NCBI GenBank assembly: GCA_902632545.1
Contig: CACPCX010000004.1
Coordinates: 29,835 to 93,834 of the forward strand
DNA length: 64,000 nt
Direction of reading: 5' to 3'
Source of the DNA: an uncultured Pelagibacteraceae bacterium
GTDB taxonomy: Bacteria > Pseudomonadota > Alphaproteobacteria > Pelagibacterales > Pelagibacteraceae
The stretch's first letter is position 1, and each line of letters opens with the position of its first letter. Shown piece after piece: positions 7,942 to 17,773 of this stretch. The position numbers were made by a program, and so were the translations under genes. The notes under the pieces are model-generated. The model was not told the DNA's origin and made no database searches. It saw only the letters and a program-made list of their open reading frames with translations.

Positions 7942-9528
7942 ATGGACTTAGTAGAAAAAATTAAAATACTACAAAATCATCTTAACGCTAGAAATTTTAA
8001 AAAAGTCATTGAAGGCTCAAAAGTAATTTTAAATAAGGTGCCAAATAACGATTACTTATTAAATATCACAGGAATGGCATATCAAGGATTATCTCAACAT
8101 GACAATTCTATTAAATGTTTTAAACATGCGTTAAAACACTCTCCTAATAATCTAGCTGCTATGAATAACTTGGCAAACTCTTTAAAAGCAATTGGAAAAT
8201 TAGAGGATTCAAAAGATTTATATGAAAATATTTTAAAAATTAATCCAAATTATTTTAATGCTTACAATAATTATGCAAATTTAAAAACATTAGTTAATGA
8301 TTATGATGGTGCAATTCAGCTATATAAAAAAGCATATTCTATAATTGAAAAAATTGACAATGTTCCCAAGTCATCCCTCGCTGGGATTTTGTTTTCTCTC
8401 GCAGCCGCCTATCAAAGTGCAAATAAAATAGAAGAGACCCAAAAAACTATTAAGAGGATATTGACTATAGATCCATCCCATGTGGGTGCTCACAAATTAA
8501 TTGGGTCTTTAATTAAATATTCAAATGATAACGAAGATTCTATGAAACACATAAAAGATATGGAAGAAGTCGATAAAAAAATAAATAACCAAGATCTTCA
8601 TAAAAAAGTGGACATATCATATGCCCTTGGAAAATCTTATGAAGATCTTAAAAATTATGAAAAAGCTTTCCACTATTTAAGTAAAGCAAATCAACTAAAA
8701 TTTGACAAAAAAGGCTCTAATTTAGAAGCAGAAAAAAAAGCTATTAGAAATATCATTAAAATCTTTGAGGGAATTGATTTAAATAATTCAAACATAGATC
8801 CACAAGAAAAAAAAATAATATTTATTCTTGGCATGCCAAGATCAGGAACAACATTAACAGAACAAATTGTTGCCTCTCACAGTGAAGTATATGGAGCTGG
8901 TGAATTAATATATTTACAACAAGTTTTGAAAAAAAACTTTGTAAATGATACTAAATATGAAAAGCAAAGAATTATTGACTTTCAAAATTTATCAAAAAAT
9001 ATAATTTTTCAGGAATATTTGAATTATTTTAATTTATATAATTTTAAAGAAAAAATAATTACAGATAAAGCTCCACAAAATTTTAGATTAATTGGCTTTA
9101 TAAAAATATTTTTTCCAAATTCCAAAGTCTTACATTGTTTTAGAAATCCCAAAGATAATTGTTTATCTTTATTTAAAAATACATTTGCTTCTGACATGAT
9201 GAACTGGACTAACAAGCAAGAACATATCGCTGAATACTACAATCTTTACTCAGAAATAATGAAATATTGGAAACAAAAAATACCTAATTTTATTCATGAC
9301 GTAGAATATGAAAAACTTGTAGCTAATAAAGAGGGTGAAATTAGAAAAATATTAAATTTTTGTGAACTAAGTTGGGATGATAAATGTTTAAGTCCTGAAA
9401 AAAATAGCAAGACACCAATAAAAACAGTTAGTATAGCTCAAGCCCGACAACCAATTTACAAAACGTCAATAAATAATAGTAATAATTTTGATAAATATCT
9501 TGATAGCATGTACAGTAAATTGAAATAA
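7942..9528 (+). CDS. TPR-repeat sulfotransferase family protein
   Basis: Two-part protein of 528 residues. About residues 1-270 are tetratricopeptide repeats (helical pairs with the A-x3-Y/L-x8-A-x3-Y/F-x2-A-L pattern, e.g. DNSIKCFKHALKHSPNN). About residues 290-528 are a sulfotransferase domain with the 5'-phosphosulfate-binding loop FILGMPRSGTTLTEQIVASH. A second nucleotide-binding segment is LHCFRNPKDNCLSLFKN. The family normally moves sulfate from PAPS to a sugar, lipid or tyrosine; the TPR part probably holds the acceptor. No signal peptide is visible. It lies 29 bases after rho and 14 bases before a shorter relative. Substrate unknown. Confidence 0.85.
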   Translation: MDLVEKIKILQNHLNARNFKKVIEGSKVILNKVPNNDYLLNITGMAYQGLSQHDNSIKCFKHALKHSPNNLAAMNNLANSLKAIGKLEDSKDLYENILKINPNYFNAYNNYANLKTLVNDYDGAIQLYKKAYSIIEKIDNVPKSSLAGILFSLAAAYQSANKIEETQKTIKRILTIDPSHVGAHKLIGSLIKYSNDNEDSMKHIKDMEEVDKKINNQDLHKKVDISYALGKSYEDLKNYEKAFHYLSKANQLKFDKKGSNLEAEKKAIRNIIKIFEGIDLNNSNIDPQEKKIIFILGMPRSGTTLTEQIVASHSEVYGAGELIYLQQVLKKNFVNDTKYEKQRIIDFQNLSKNIIFQEYLNYFNLYNFKEKIITDKAPQNFRLIGFIKIFFPNSKVLHCFRNPKDNCLSLFKNTFASDMMNWTNKQEHIAEYYNLYSEIMKYWKQKIPNFIHDVEYEKLVANKEGEIRKILNFCELSWDDKCLSPEKNSKTPIKTVSIAQARQPIYKTSINNSNNFDKYLDSMYSKLK

Positions 9529-9542
9529 AAAATAAACTAAAC

Positions 9543-10673
9543 TTGACTGACCCCAAGTATATAGACCAATTATTACATTTGGCTGGAAGCTACAGAGCTT
9601 CTGGCAAATTTGATTCTGCTAAAAAAACATATCAAAAGATAATAGAAATAGACACGACCAACACCTTAGCTCTTAGATTAATAATAGATTATCTTGATAC
9701 AAATGAATTAATAAAACATGAGGAAAGATTAAATGCATTGGAATTAAGAAACATAAAGGATGAGAAAAAGATAGATTTATTTTTTGCTTTAGGAATTTTG
9801 TACGAAAATTTAAAAAAATTCAAAAGATCAGCTAAATACTTTGACGAAGCCAATGATTTGAAGAGAAAAATTTATCCATATAATTTTGACTTATTGAGCA
9901 ATCATTTTGATAATTTAGAAAAAGTATTTAGTCAAATAGCGTTTAAAAAAATAGGTTTTGATAATCAAAAAAGAATAATTTTTGTTATTGGATTGCCAAG
10001 ATCAGGTACATCTTTAATAGAAGCTATCTTAAGTACAAATGAAAATATTTATCCTGCAGGCGAGATACCAAACCTAAAAAAAATAATCAGAGAAAATTTT
10101 GTTATTAATGGAAGTTTAGATTTTAATAAAATTAGTGAGGCAATTAATAAAAAAGATGAAAAAATATATGAACTCTATGTAGGTAATAATAATTTAAAAA
10201 ATGTAAAAGAGAATATAATAATAGATAAAAATACAGAAAACTTTAAATTTATAGGATTAATAAATACATTTTTTAAAAACTCCAAAATTATAAATTGTGT
10301 GAGAGATCCATTTGAAAACTTTTGCTCATTATATAAAATAAATTTTAATTCGTCAGAACTTAACTGGACAAATTCAAAAAGCCAGATAGTTAATTATCAT
10401 AAGCATTATTTTAAGTTAATTAATTTTTGGAAAAGTAAAAATGTAGATAATATTTTGGATATTTATTTTGAAGAATTACTGTTAAATACCGATTATACAA
10501 TTAACAAATTATTAGATTTTTGTGACTTAGAAAAAAATTATAATTACAAAAATTTTTACAAATTAGAATCTTTAATAATTAAAACAGCAAGCGCAAATCA
10601 AGCCAGAAAAGCAATCCAAAAGGAAAATGTTTTCAAATATGAAAAATTTAAAAATTATTTTGATTTTAATTAA
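9543..10673 (+). CDS. TPR-repeat sulfotransferase family protein, shorter paralogue
   Basis: Relative of the preceding gene with the TPR region cut to about two or three repeats (residues 1-110) and a sulfotransferase domain from about residue 145. The phosphosulfate loop FVIGLPRSGTSLIEAILS is intact, and the second binding segment reads INCVRDPFENFCSLYK. The C-terminal TASANQARKAI block mirrors SIAQARQPIYKTS of the neighbour. Length is 376 residues. The start used is a TTG at 9543; no early in-frame ATG exists. The pair looks like an old tandem duplication followed by loss of repeats. They are presumably co-transcribed with rho or from a local promoter. Confidence 0.83.
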   Translation: MTDPKYIDQLLHLAGSYRASGKFDSAKKTYQKIIEIDTTNTLALRLIIDYLDTNELIKHEERLNALELRNIKDEKKIDLFFALGILYENLKKFKRSAKYFDEANDLKRKIYPYNFDLLSNHFDNLEKVFSQIAFKKIGFDNQKRIIFVIGLPRSGTSLIEAILSTNENIYPAGEIPNLKKIIRENFVINGSLDFNKISEAINKKDEKIYELYVGNNNLKNVKENIIIDKNTENFKFIGLINTFFKNSKIINCVRDPFENFCSLYKINFNSSELNWTNSKSQIVNYHKHYFKLINFWKSKNVDNILDIYFEELLLNTDYTINKLLDFCDLEKNYNYKNFYKLESLIIKTASANQARKAIQKENVFKYEKFKNYFDFN

Positions 10674-10712
10674 TTAATTTTCATATATTTTCTTTATAAT
10701 TAATAAATATTT

Positions 10713-12044
10713 ATGACCATTTTTGCACTTTCTTCAGGGCCAGGTATCTCTGGCATTGCTGTCATTAGAATATCAGGCAAAGAAACATCAAAAATAATCA
10801 AATTATTAACTGGGTTGAAAATGCCAGTACCAAGAGTAGCCACACTAAGGAAAATCAATAAAATCAACACTTCTGAGCTGATTGATGAAGGTATAATACT
10901 CTGGTTTCCTGGGCCTGAGAGCTACACTGGTGAGGATATGGCAGAAATTCAGGTTCATGGTAGCAAAGCTGTTATAGATGCTCTGCACTCTTCCCTCTCA
11001 GACATAGAAAATTGTAGATTAGCTGATCCAGGTGAATTCACAAAACTTGCTTTTCAAAATGGAAAAATAAATTTGCTTAAAGCTGAGAGCATTGCTGATC
11101 TAATTTCGTCTGAAACTGAAATTCAAAGACAACAAGCGATAAAAATCATGAATGGAAAATCGGCAGATCAATTTAATTATCTAAGAGATAAACTTTTGAA
11201 AATTTTATCTCATGTTGAAGCGAAAATTGATTTCCCAGAAGAGGATTTGCCAAATAATATTTTAGATGAAATTAAAAATAGTTCAGATGAAGTTATAATT
11301 AAAATAAAAAAAATATTAAACGATCAGAAAGTCGGAGAAAGAATACGAGAAGGTTTTAAGATTGCAATCCTTGGACCTACTAATGCTGGCAAATCTAGCC
11401 TTATGAATCATTTATCTAATAGAGATGTTGCAATTGTTTCAGAGATAGCTGGTACTACTAGAGATGTCATTGAAACTCATCTTAATTTAGATGGTTATCC
11501 AGTAACAATATCTGATACTGCCGGTATAAGAGATTCCAAAGATGAGATAGAAAAAAAAGGTATTAAATTATCCCTTAAAAGAGCTGAAGAAGCAGACTTG
11601 AAGCTTGTTATAGTGGAGGCCAATAACCCTGATTTTACTGACGTTTTGAAGGGTCTGTTAGATGATAATGCTATTTTGGTCATAAATAAGTCTGATCTTT
11701 TAAAAAAAAATATTGATCCACAAATAAAAAAAATAAATCATGTTTTAATTTCAATTAAAGAAAATAAAAACATTGAGAAATTAATTTCAAAAATAAAAAA
11801 TAATTTAAAAAATAAATTTATCTCAAGTGATGATATTTTAATTACTAGGGAAAGACATCGACAACATTTGCAACAATGTTTAGATCATATAAATAATTTT
11901 AATCAAAAAAAAGAAATTGAAGATTTTGACAAAGCAGCTGAAGATTTAAGATTAGCTACTAGGCATTTAGGTATGATAGTTGGAAAAGTCGATGTAGAGG
12001 AGATATTAGGTAGTATTTTCAACGATTTTTGCATTGGCAAATAA
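10713..12044 (+). CDS. mnmE: tRNA modification GTPase MnmE (TrmE)
   Basis: With MnmG it installs the 5-carboxymethylaminomethyl group on wobble uridine 34 of tRNAs. The N-terminal folate-binding domain starts IFALSSGPGISGIAVIRISG, and ESYTGEDMAEIQVHGS and the LLKAESIADLI segments are conserved. The inserted G domain has G1 GPTNAGKSS, G2/G3 AGTTRD and DTAGIRD, and G4 NKSD. The protein ends in FCIGK, the C-x-G-K motif expected for MnmE. Length of 443 residues is normal. The cluster mnmE-mnmG-rsmG-parA-parB is a conserved near-origin block. Confidence 0.97.
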   Translation: MTIFALSSGPGISGIAVIRISGKETSKIIKLLTGLKMPVPRVATLRKINKINTSELIDEGIILWFPGPESYTGEDMAEIQVHGSKAVIDALHSSLSDIENCRLADPGEFTKLAFQNGKINLLKAESIADLISSETEIQRQQAIKIMNGKSADQFNYLRDKLLKILSHVEAKIDFPEEDLPNNILDEIKNSSDEVIIKIKKILNDQKVGERIREGFKIAILGPTNAGKSSLMNHLSNRDVAIVSEIAGTTRDVIETHLNLDGYPVTISDTAGIRDSKDEIEKKGIKLSLKRAEEADLKLVIVEANNPDFTDVLKGLLDDNAILVINKSDLLKKNIDPQIKKINHVLISIKENKNIEKLISKIKNNLKNKFISSDDILITRERHRQHLQQCLDHINNFNQKKEIEDFDKAAEDLRLATRHLGMIVGKVDVEEILGSIFNDFCIGK

Positions 12045-12161
12045 TTACTTCTTTTGCTGGTTTTTTGATCTTTTTTTATCGAAAAACGTTGATAATCAAC
12101 ACTTATTTATAAAAAAATAAGCCTATCTTGTAAATTATATAATCACATATAGATTTAGCTT
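12045..12161. promoter_or_regulatory. mnmE-mnmG intergenic region with palindrome and -10 element
   Basis: A 117-base gap containing the perfect palindrome GTTGATAATCAAC (12088-12100). It is followed by CTTATTT...AAATAAG arms at 12102-12108 and 12115-12121, and a TATAAT at 12138-12143, 18 bases before the mnmG start codon. No convincing -35 is seen. It probably carries a separate promoter for mnmG-rsmG-parAB; the palindrome could be an operator. Confidence 0.35.
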
Positions 12162-14033
12162 ATGAAAAATGATTTGTCATTTGATGTAGTGGTAATTGGA
12201 GGCGGTCATGCTGGATGTGAAGCTGCAGCAGCTTCTGCTCGCCTTGGAGTGAACACTGCCCTATTTACTCACAAAATAGAAACTATTGGCGAGATGTCTT
12301 GTAACCCTGCAATAGGTGGTTTGGGCAAAGGTCACTTAGTTAGAGAAATAGATGCTCTTGATGGTGTTATGGGAGATGTAGCAGACAAATCAGGTATACA
12401 ATTTAGATTGTTAAATAGAAGTAGAGGGCCAGCAGTCAGAGGACCAAGAACTCAATCTGACAGATCACTTTATCGTAAATATATGCAAGAAAAACTGCTA
12501 AACTACTGTAATCTAAGCGTTTTTTCTGATCCTGTAACAAAGTTTATTTTTAACAAAAATTCAATAAATGGATTTGAAACTAAAGAAGGTAAGAAAGTTC
12601 TATCTAACAAGATAATACTCACAACAGGGACTTTTTTAAATGGTTTGATACATATAGGTGATGAAAGAACACCAGCAGGAAGATATGATGAAAAACCTTC
12701 AACAGGTTTGAGTGAACAATTAGCAAAATATAATTTTAAAATTGGAAGATTAAAAACTGGAACACCACCAAGGCTAGATTCAAGGACAATTAATTTTGAA
12801 AACTTAGAGGAACAATTCGCAGATGACGATCCTTACTTTTTTTCATTCTTAACAAACAAAAATTTAAACAAACAAATATCCTGTCGAATGACTTATACAA
12901 ACGAAAAGGTTCATAAAATTATAGAAAAGAATTTATCTAAGAGTGCTATGTACTCGGGTAGCATAAAAGGAGTAGGCCCAAGATATTGTCCATCTATAGA
13001 AGATAAGATAGTAAAATTTGCAGATAAAGTTCGTCATCAGATATTTTTAGAGCCAGAAGGTCTAAATGATCACACAATTTATCCAAATGGTATTTCAACA
13101 TCACTTCCTGCTGATGTACAACAAGAAATATGTAACAATATCAATGGTTTAGAGAATGTTACTATATTAAGACCAGGATATGCAATAGAATACGACTATA
13201 TAGATCCACGTGAACTATTATTAACACTTGAAACTAAGAAGATAAGCAATCTTTATCTAGCCGGCCAAATTAACGGAACAACTGGATATGAGGAAGCTGC
13301 CGCGCAAGGACTTATAGCTGGAATAAATGCTGCTTTGTCAATCAAAAAATTGGAACCATTCATACTTGATAGGTCTGACGCTTACATAGGAGTAATGATT
13401 GATGATTTGGTGACTAAAGGAGTAGCTGAGCCATACCGTATGTTTACATCAAGAGCAGAATATCGATTGAGTTTGAGATCTGATAATGCTGATCAAAGGT
13501 TAACTAAAAAGGGAATAGAAATTGGATTAATTGGCAATGAGAGAAAAACCATATATTTGAATAAATTTGAACAAATTAGTCAAATAAATGTAAAAATGAG
13601 AGACTCCAAGATTTCACCATCTAAAGCAGAGAAATTTGGAATAAAAATAGCAAAAGACGGAGTATTTAGATCATCTATCGAAGTTTTGACTCAAAAAGGG
13701 GTCAATATGAGTAAAATTAGAGAAATATGGTCTGATATACCTTTTTTTAGCAAAGAAATTGATGAACAAGTTGAAATTAACGCTCATTACAGTGGATATT
13801 TAAAAAAGCAAAAAGCTGATATTTTAGCATTTAAGAGGGACGAAAACCTAATTATTCCCGATAAAATTAATTATGATGGACTATCAGGTTTATCTAACGA
13901 GGTAAAAGCTAAATTTAAGGAAATTAAGCCCAAAACAATGGGCCAAGCTCTAAGAATTGACGGAATAACTCCTGCTGCCGTATATATTTTGTTGTCACAT
14001 GTCAAAAGAAAGTCTATTAAGCATATAGCTTAA
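12162..14033 (+). CDS. mnmG: tRNA uridine-5-carboxymethylaminomethyl modification enzyme MnmG (GidA)
   Basis: FAD-dependent partner of MnmE. The FAD-binding motif [10 protein letters not shown] is at residues 13-22, the two signature blocks ([12 protein letters not shown] and [17 protein letters not shown]) are intact, and the conserved cysteine is in [10 protein letters not shown]. Length of 623 residues is standard. The stop codon overlaps the rsmG start by one base (TAATG), implying translational coupling. Confidence 0.98.
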   Translation: MKNDLSFDVVVIGGGHAGCEAAAASARLGVNTALFTHKIETIGEMSCNPAIGGLGKGHLVREIDALDGVMGDVADKSGIQFRLLNRSRGPAVRGPRTQSDRSLYRKYMQEKLLNYCNLSVFSDPVTKFIFNKNSINGFETKEGKKVLSNKIILTTGTFLNGLIHIGDERTPAGRYDEKPSTGLSEQLAKYNFKIGRLKTGTPPRLDSRTINFENLEEQFADDDPYFFSFLTNKNLNKQISCRMTYTNEKVHKIIEKNLSKSAMYSGSIKGVGPRYCPSIEDKIVKFADKVRHQIFLEPEGLNDHTIYPNGISTSLPADVQQEICNNINGLENVTILRPGYAIEYDYIDPRELLLTLETKKISNLYLAGQINGTTGYEEAAAQGLIAGINAALSIKKLEPFILDRSDAYIGVMIDDLVTKGVAEPYRMFTSRAEYRLSLRSDNADQRLTKKGIEIGLIGNERKTIYLNKFEQISQINVKMRDSKISPSKAEKFGIKIAKDGVFRSSIEVLTQKGVNMSKIREIWSDIPFFSKEIDEQVEINAHYSGYLKKQKADILAFKRDENLIIPDKINYDGLSGLSNEVKAKFKEIKPKTMGQALRIDGITPAAVYILLSHVKRKSIKHIA

Positions 14034-14677
14034 TGGATCAAGAAATTTTAAATTTTTATTCTAGAATCAATTACTTAAATGTTTCACGTGAAACATTTTT
14101 GGACTTTGAAAACTATATATCAATGATTCTTGAAAAAAATAAAAAAATCAACATAATTAGTCAAAATACGGCATCAAAAAAGACTATAATTGACCGCCAT
14201 ATTATAGATTCTGCACAAATTATTGATTTTGTTGATTTAAATAGTAATACAACTACAGATATAGGCTCAGGAGGTGGTATGCCAGGTATAATCGTTGCAA
14301 TTATATTAAAAAATATGAAAAATAATATGAATGTGCACCTTTATGAAAAAAGCTACCATAAAAGCCATTTTTTAAAAGAAGTTTCAGAAAAATTAAATTT
14401 AAACACAAAAGTTTTTCAAAAAAATATTTTTGAAATAAAAAAAATAGAAACAGGAACAGTAATGTCAAGAGCATTCAAACCGATGCCCGTAGTTTTAGAT
14501 TTAGTATATGAAAATTTTTCAAAATATAAAAATTTGATTTTTTTTATGGGTAAGAGTGGAAAAAGAATTTTTGAAAATTCTAAAAAAAAATGGGAGCTGA
14601 AGTATATAGTAAAAAAAAGTTTAACAAGTAAAGATTCATTTTTAATAAATATTAAACAAATTAAAAAAAAAAATTAA
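14033..14677 (+). CDS. rsmG: 16S rRNA (guanine-527-N7)-methyltransferase RsmG (GidB)
   Basis: SAM-dependent methyltransferase acting on G527 of 16S rRNA (E. coli numbering). The glycine-rich SAM loop is TTDIGSGGGMPGI near residue 80, and the helix before it contains RHIIDSAQI, like the family's RHIxDSL. VMSRAFKPM matches the usual V.SRA motif. Length of 214 residues is normal. The N-terminal NVSRETF peptide (residues 16-22) is imposed by the embedded parS site at 14080-14095. It lies between mnmG (1-base overlap) and parA (21-base gap). Confidence 0.95.
   Translation: MDQEILNFYSRINYLNVSRETFLDFENYISMILEKNKKINIISQNTASKKTIIDRHIIDSAQIIDFVDLNSNTTTDIGSGGGMPGIIVAIILKNMKNNMNVHLYEKSYHKSHFLKEVSEKLNLNTKVFQKNIFEIKKIETGTVMSRAFKPMPVVLDLVYENFSKYKNLIFFMGKSGKRIFENSKKKWELKYIVKKSLTSKDSFLINIKQIKKKN
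14080..14095. promoter_or_regulatory. parS: parS centromere site, perfect 16-mer palindrome
   Basis: TGTTTCACGTGAAACA matches the consensus chromosomal parS exactly at all 16 positions. It lies inside the 5' part of rsmG, about 0.6 kb before parA and roughly 10.2 kb from the putative origin. Encoded by codons for NVSRET, it is tolerated in the variable N-terminus of RsmG. ParB (15493-16335) should bind here and spread by CTP-dependent clamp sliding. No second copy was noticed in the window. Confidence 0.95.
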
Positions 14678-14698
14678 AAGGATTATAAAAAAAAATTA

Positions 14699-15493
14699 AT
14701 GCAAATTATTTCAGTCATTAATCAAAAGGGTGGGGTCGGAAAAACCACCACAGTGATAAATCTTGCAGCTGGCTTATCTCAAATGAGTAAAAAAATTTTA
14801 GTAATTGACTTAGATCCTCAAGGCAACGCCACCACAGGTCTTGGATTATCTAATATGGACAGCTCAAGTGATACAATTTATGGAGTATTGAATGGAACCA
14901 GAGAAATCACTGAGGTGATTAAAAAAACACAGTTTGAAAATTTAGATATTATTACATCAAATGTAGATTTATCTGGTTTAGAGGTAGAGACGGCTGATGA
15001 TAGCAACAGGGCCTTTATTTTAAAGACTAAATTAGCCTCATTTTTAAACAATTCTAGAGGACTATATGATTATGTATTGATCGACTGCCCACCCTCATTG
15101 AGTTTATTGACCGTAATGGCTCTAGTATGTTCCAACTCACTCTTGGTACCGCTTCAGACTGAATTTTTCGCTCTTGAGGGTTTAACTCAATTAATGAAGA
15201 CGATTGAACGGATAAAAGTAAATTTAAATCCTGATTTACAAATAAGAGGCATACTTTTAACAATGTATGACAAAAGAAACAAGCTTTCATCACAGGTAGA
15301 GAAGGAAGCTAGAGATTATTTTACTGAAAAAGTTTACTCAACAGTAATACCAAGGAACGTAAGATTGTCCGAAGCCCCTTCACATGGAATGCCAGTTTTA
15401 ATTTATGACAAATCCTGCCCAGGTAGCAAATCGTACTTTAGTTTTACTGATGAATTTATCAACCAAGAGTCAACAGTAGGAAGTGCAGCTTAA
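14699..15493 (+). CDS. parA: Chromosome partitioning ATPase ParA (Soj)
   Basis: Walker-type ATPase that drives segregation of ParB-parS complexes along the nucleoid. The deviant Walker A is KGGVGKTTT (residues 10-18), Walker A' is DLDPQGNATTGLG, and Walker B is YVLIDCPPSLSLL. Length of 264 residues is typical for chromosomal ParA without an N-terminal DNA-binding domain. The start is preceded by an AAAAGG sequence at 14676-14681. The stop overlaps the parB start by one base. Confidence 0.97.
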   Translation: MQIISVINQKGGVGKTTTVINLAAGLSQMSKKILVIDLDPQGNATTGLGLSNMDSSSDTIYGVLNGTREITEVIKKTQFENLDIITSNVDLSGLEVETADDSNRAFILKTKLASFLNNSRGLYDYVLIDCPPSLSLLTVMALVCSNSLLVPLQTEFFALEGLTQLMKTIERIKVNLNPDLQIRGILLTMYDKRNKLSSQVEKEARDYFTEKVYSTVIPRNVRLSEAPSHGMPVLIYDKSCPGSKSYFSFTDEFINQESTVGSAA

Positions 15494-16335
15494 TGGATAA
15501 AATTAAAAAAGGACTGGGTAGAGGATTATCCTCTTTAATAGGAGAAACAAAAGTAGAGCCTCAAAAAAATCATTTATCAATTAGTGATTTAACCCCAAAC
15601 AAATTTCAACCAAGAAAAATATTCGATGAAAGTACTTTAGAAGATTTAACCAATTCTATTAAAGAAAGAGGCATGATACAGCCAATTATCGTTAGAAAGT
15701 CTAATCATGATAAGTTAAAATTTGAAATTATTGCAGGTGAAAGAAGATGGCTCGCAGCTCAAAGAGCAGGTCTCCACAATGTCCCTGTTGTTGTTGCAGA
15801 AGCAGATGATTTAAAATCTTTAGAATTTGCAATTGTAGAAAATGTCCAAAGACATGACTTAAATCCTCTTGAAGAAGCACAAGGTTACAAAAGACTTATT
15901 GATGAATTTTCTTATGATCAAGAAAAAGTATCAAAATTCATTGGAAAAAGCAGAAGTTATATTGCTAACTCTTTGAGACTTTTAACTTTACCAGATGATG
16001 TACTTAAATTAATCGAGTCTCAGAAATTGACTGCTGGTCACGCTAAAATTTTAGTAGGTCTTGTAAATGCTAGTTTTATAGCATCAAAAATTATTGAAAA
16101 AAAACTTTCCGTAAGACAAGCAGAAAGTTTTGTTAAAATTTTTAAAAGTAAAAAACAAAAGTCAAGTAAATCCAAAGATACCAATATCATTGCTCTTGAA
16201 TTATCTATTTCAAACCAAATAGGTATAAACGTGGATATACAAAATAATAAACGAAATAAAGGAAAAATAAGTTTTGAGTATAAGGATTTAGACCAATTAA
16301 ATAAAATAATAGAGATAATAAAGAAAAATTATTAA
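15493..16335 (+). CDS. parB: Chromosome partitioning protein ParB (Spo0J)
   Basis: CTP-dependent parS-binding clamp. The N-terminal KKGLGRGLSSLIGE is the usual ParA-stimulating tail. The CTPase domain has the C-motif GERRWLAAQ and the ENVQRHDLNPLEEA motif, followed by the helix-turn-helix around FIGKSRSYIANSLRLL. The C-terminal dimerisation segment (GKISFEYKDLDQLNKII) is present. Length of 280 residues is normal. It ends 1 base from the convergent holA. Confidence 0.97.
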   Translation: MDKIKKGLGRGLSSLIGETKVEPQKNHLSISDLTPNKFQPRKIFDESTLEDLTNSIKERGMIQPIIVRKSNHDKLKFEIIAGERRWLAAQRAGLHNVPVVVAEADDLKSLEFAIVENVQRHDLNPLEEAQGYKRLIDEFSYDQEKVSKFIGKSRSYIANSLRLLTLPDDVLKLIESQKLTAGHAKILVGLVNASFIASKIIEKKLSVRQAESFVKIFKSKKQKSSKSKDTNIIALELSISNQIGINVDIQNNKRNKGKISFEYKDLDQLNKIIEIIKKNY

Positions 16336-16336
16336 T

Positions 16337-17320
16337 TCAAATCGCCTGGTTTAAAATAAAATCAGTTGTAACATTAATTGAAATACTAGGATTTTTTTTA
16401 ACAATTAATTCTATTTCATTTGTTTTACGAACAAGTTCTTTTGTTTTTTCAATATCTAAGATTTTTATTTGTTGTCTTATTATTTCTTTATCTTTCCAAA
16501 ATATTGGTGGTTTATATGAAGATAAAGCTTTTTCAGTATTTGTTTTAATATTAGGATCAAGATAAAGGGTTAGAAGTCTTTTTAATTTTGATAAAAGGAC
16601 TCTTAAAATTAATACACAATCTTCTTGGTTAAAATTATTTTCATTCATAATTTTGTGTAATTTTTTTTTATTTTTTGATAACGAGCTATCAACTAATTCA
16701 CTAATATCATAATTTTCAGACAAATTACTTAGCTTTAATATTTCATCAATACTAATATTTTTCTTGTTTATGGAAAAATTTGAAATTTTTTCTAATTCAT
16801 TAGTTAGATTTATCCTATCACCTTTTGCTCTTTCGGCTAATATGTTTAAATCTTGTTGAGAAATATTTATCTTTTTCTCTCTTAAAAATTTTTGAGCAAT
16901 TATGGATAAAGTTTGAATATTATCCTCATAAAAAGCAGCACAAATAGTATTATCAGACCTTTCAAAAAAATTTCTTATTTTTGATCTTTTATCCAATGTG
17001 TTAGCAATAAAAATTATTGAAATATCCTCAATATTTTTAGGAATTAGTTCTTCGATTAATTTAAATAATTTATCTGTTGTTCTTTTAACGATAATTAATT
17101 TTTCATTATCAAAAAATGATTTATTAATGAGGTTTTCCTTAAAACTATCATTATCATCTAGTATTTCTTTTTCTTCATAATTAAAAACATTTTTAGGCAA
17201 AATTGGTTTAAGAGAGTTCTTAATTGTTTCTTCAATTAAACCCTCATTTTTTCCATAAAGTAAAAAGAATTTTTTATTTTGTATGATGCTTTTTTTTAAA
17301 TCAAAGTATTTAACAATCAT
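16337..17320 (-). CDS. holA: DNA polymerase III delta subunit
   Basis: Clamp-loader subunit that opens the beta sliding clamp. Overall layout fits HolA: N-terminal FFLLYGKNEGLIEETIKN, an EIL.....SFFDNEKLIIVKR segment, and a C-terminal collar domain. Length is 327 residues. Sequence is divergent and lysine-rich, so the call depends also on its place between parB and lptE-leuS, which is the conserved alphaproteobacterial order. The start lies directly next to the lptE stop (no gap). Confidence 0.87.
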   Translation of the reverse strand: MIVKYFDLKKSIIQNKKFFLLYGKNEGLIEETIKNSLKPILPKNVFNYEEKEILDDNDSFKENLINKSFFDNEKLIIVKRTTDKLFKLIEELIPKNIEDISIIFIANTLDKRSKIRNFFERSDNTICAAFYEDNIQTLSIIAQKFLREKKINISQQDLNILAERAKGDRINLTNELEKISNFSINKKNISIDEILKLSNLSENYDISELVDSSLSKNKKKLHKIMNENNFNQEDCVLILRVLLSKLKRLLTLYLDPNIKTNTEKALSSYKPPIFWKDKEIIRQQIKILDIEKTKELVRKTNEIELIVKKNPSISINVTTDFILNQAI

Positions 17321-17773
17321 TTAGTAGGTTAGATGAATTATTATATCTTCTATAATTTCATTAATTAAATTTTCTTCTATTTTATCCTGATATTCTTTAA
17401 ACTTAAATTTATTTTCATCAGTATTGTAAGAAAAATTCTTTTGTAACATTTTTTGATCAAGAATTACCCCATTATTATTTAAGGTAAATATTTTTACCTT
17501 TATAATAGTTCTATAGGATAGAGCTTGTCCTTTTGAATTTTTTGATGTTATTTTAATTTCTTTTTTGCTCTCTAGGGAAAGTTTATTTAGACTTGCATCA
17601 TTTTTTACAAGAATAAATGGAAGTTTTGATAAAATTACATCATTAATTTTTTGATCTCCAAAATATATTACTTCACTAATATTTAAATTTTTTATGTTTT
17701 GATCAGTTTTATAAAGTGGTTGATATCCACAGGAGGCTAAAATTAATAAAAATACTATAAATATTTTTTTCAT
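17321..17773 (-). CDS. lptE: LPS-assembly lipoprotein LptE
   Basis: Small outer-membrane lipoprotein that plugs the LptD barrel during lipopolysaccharide insertion. A lipoprotein signal peptide ends in LASC with Cys at residue 15, followed by GYQPLY, the pattern seen after the lipobox in LptE proteins. The remaining 130 residues are an alternating strand/helix domain. Length of 150 residues is normal. It overlaps the leuS stop by one base, and leuS-lptE-holA is a conserved operon. Confidence 0.87.
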   Translation of the reverse strand: MKKIFIVFLLILASCGYQPLYKTDQNIKNLNISEVIYFGDQKINDVILSKLPFILVKNDASLNKLSLESKKEIKITSKNSKGQALSYRTIIKVKIFTLNNNGVILDQKMLQKNFSYNTDENKFKFKEYQDKIEENLINEIIEDIIIHLTY

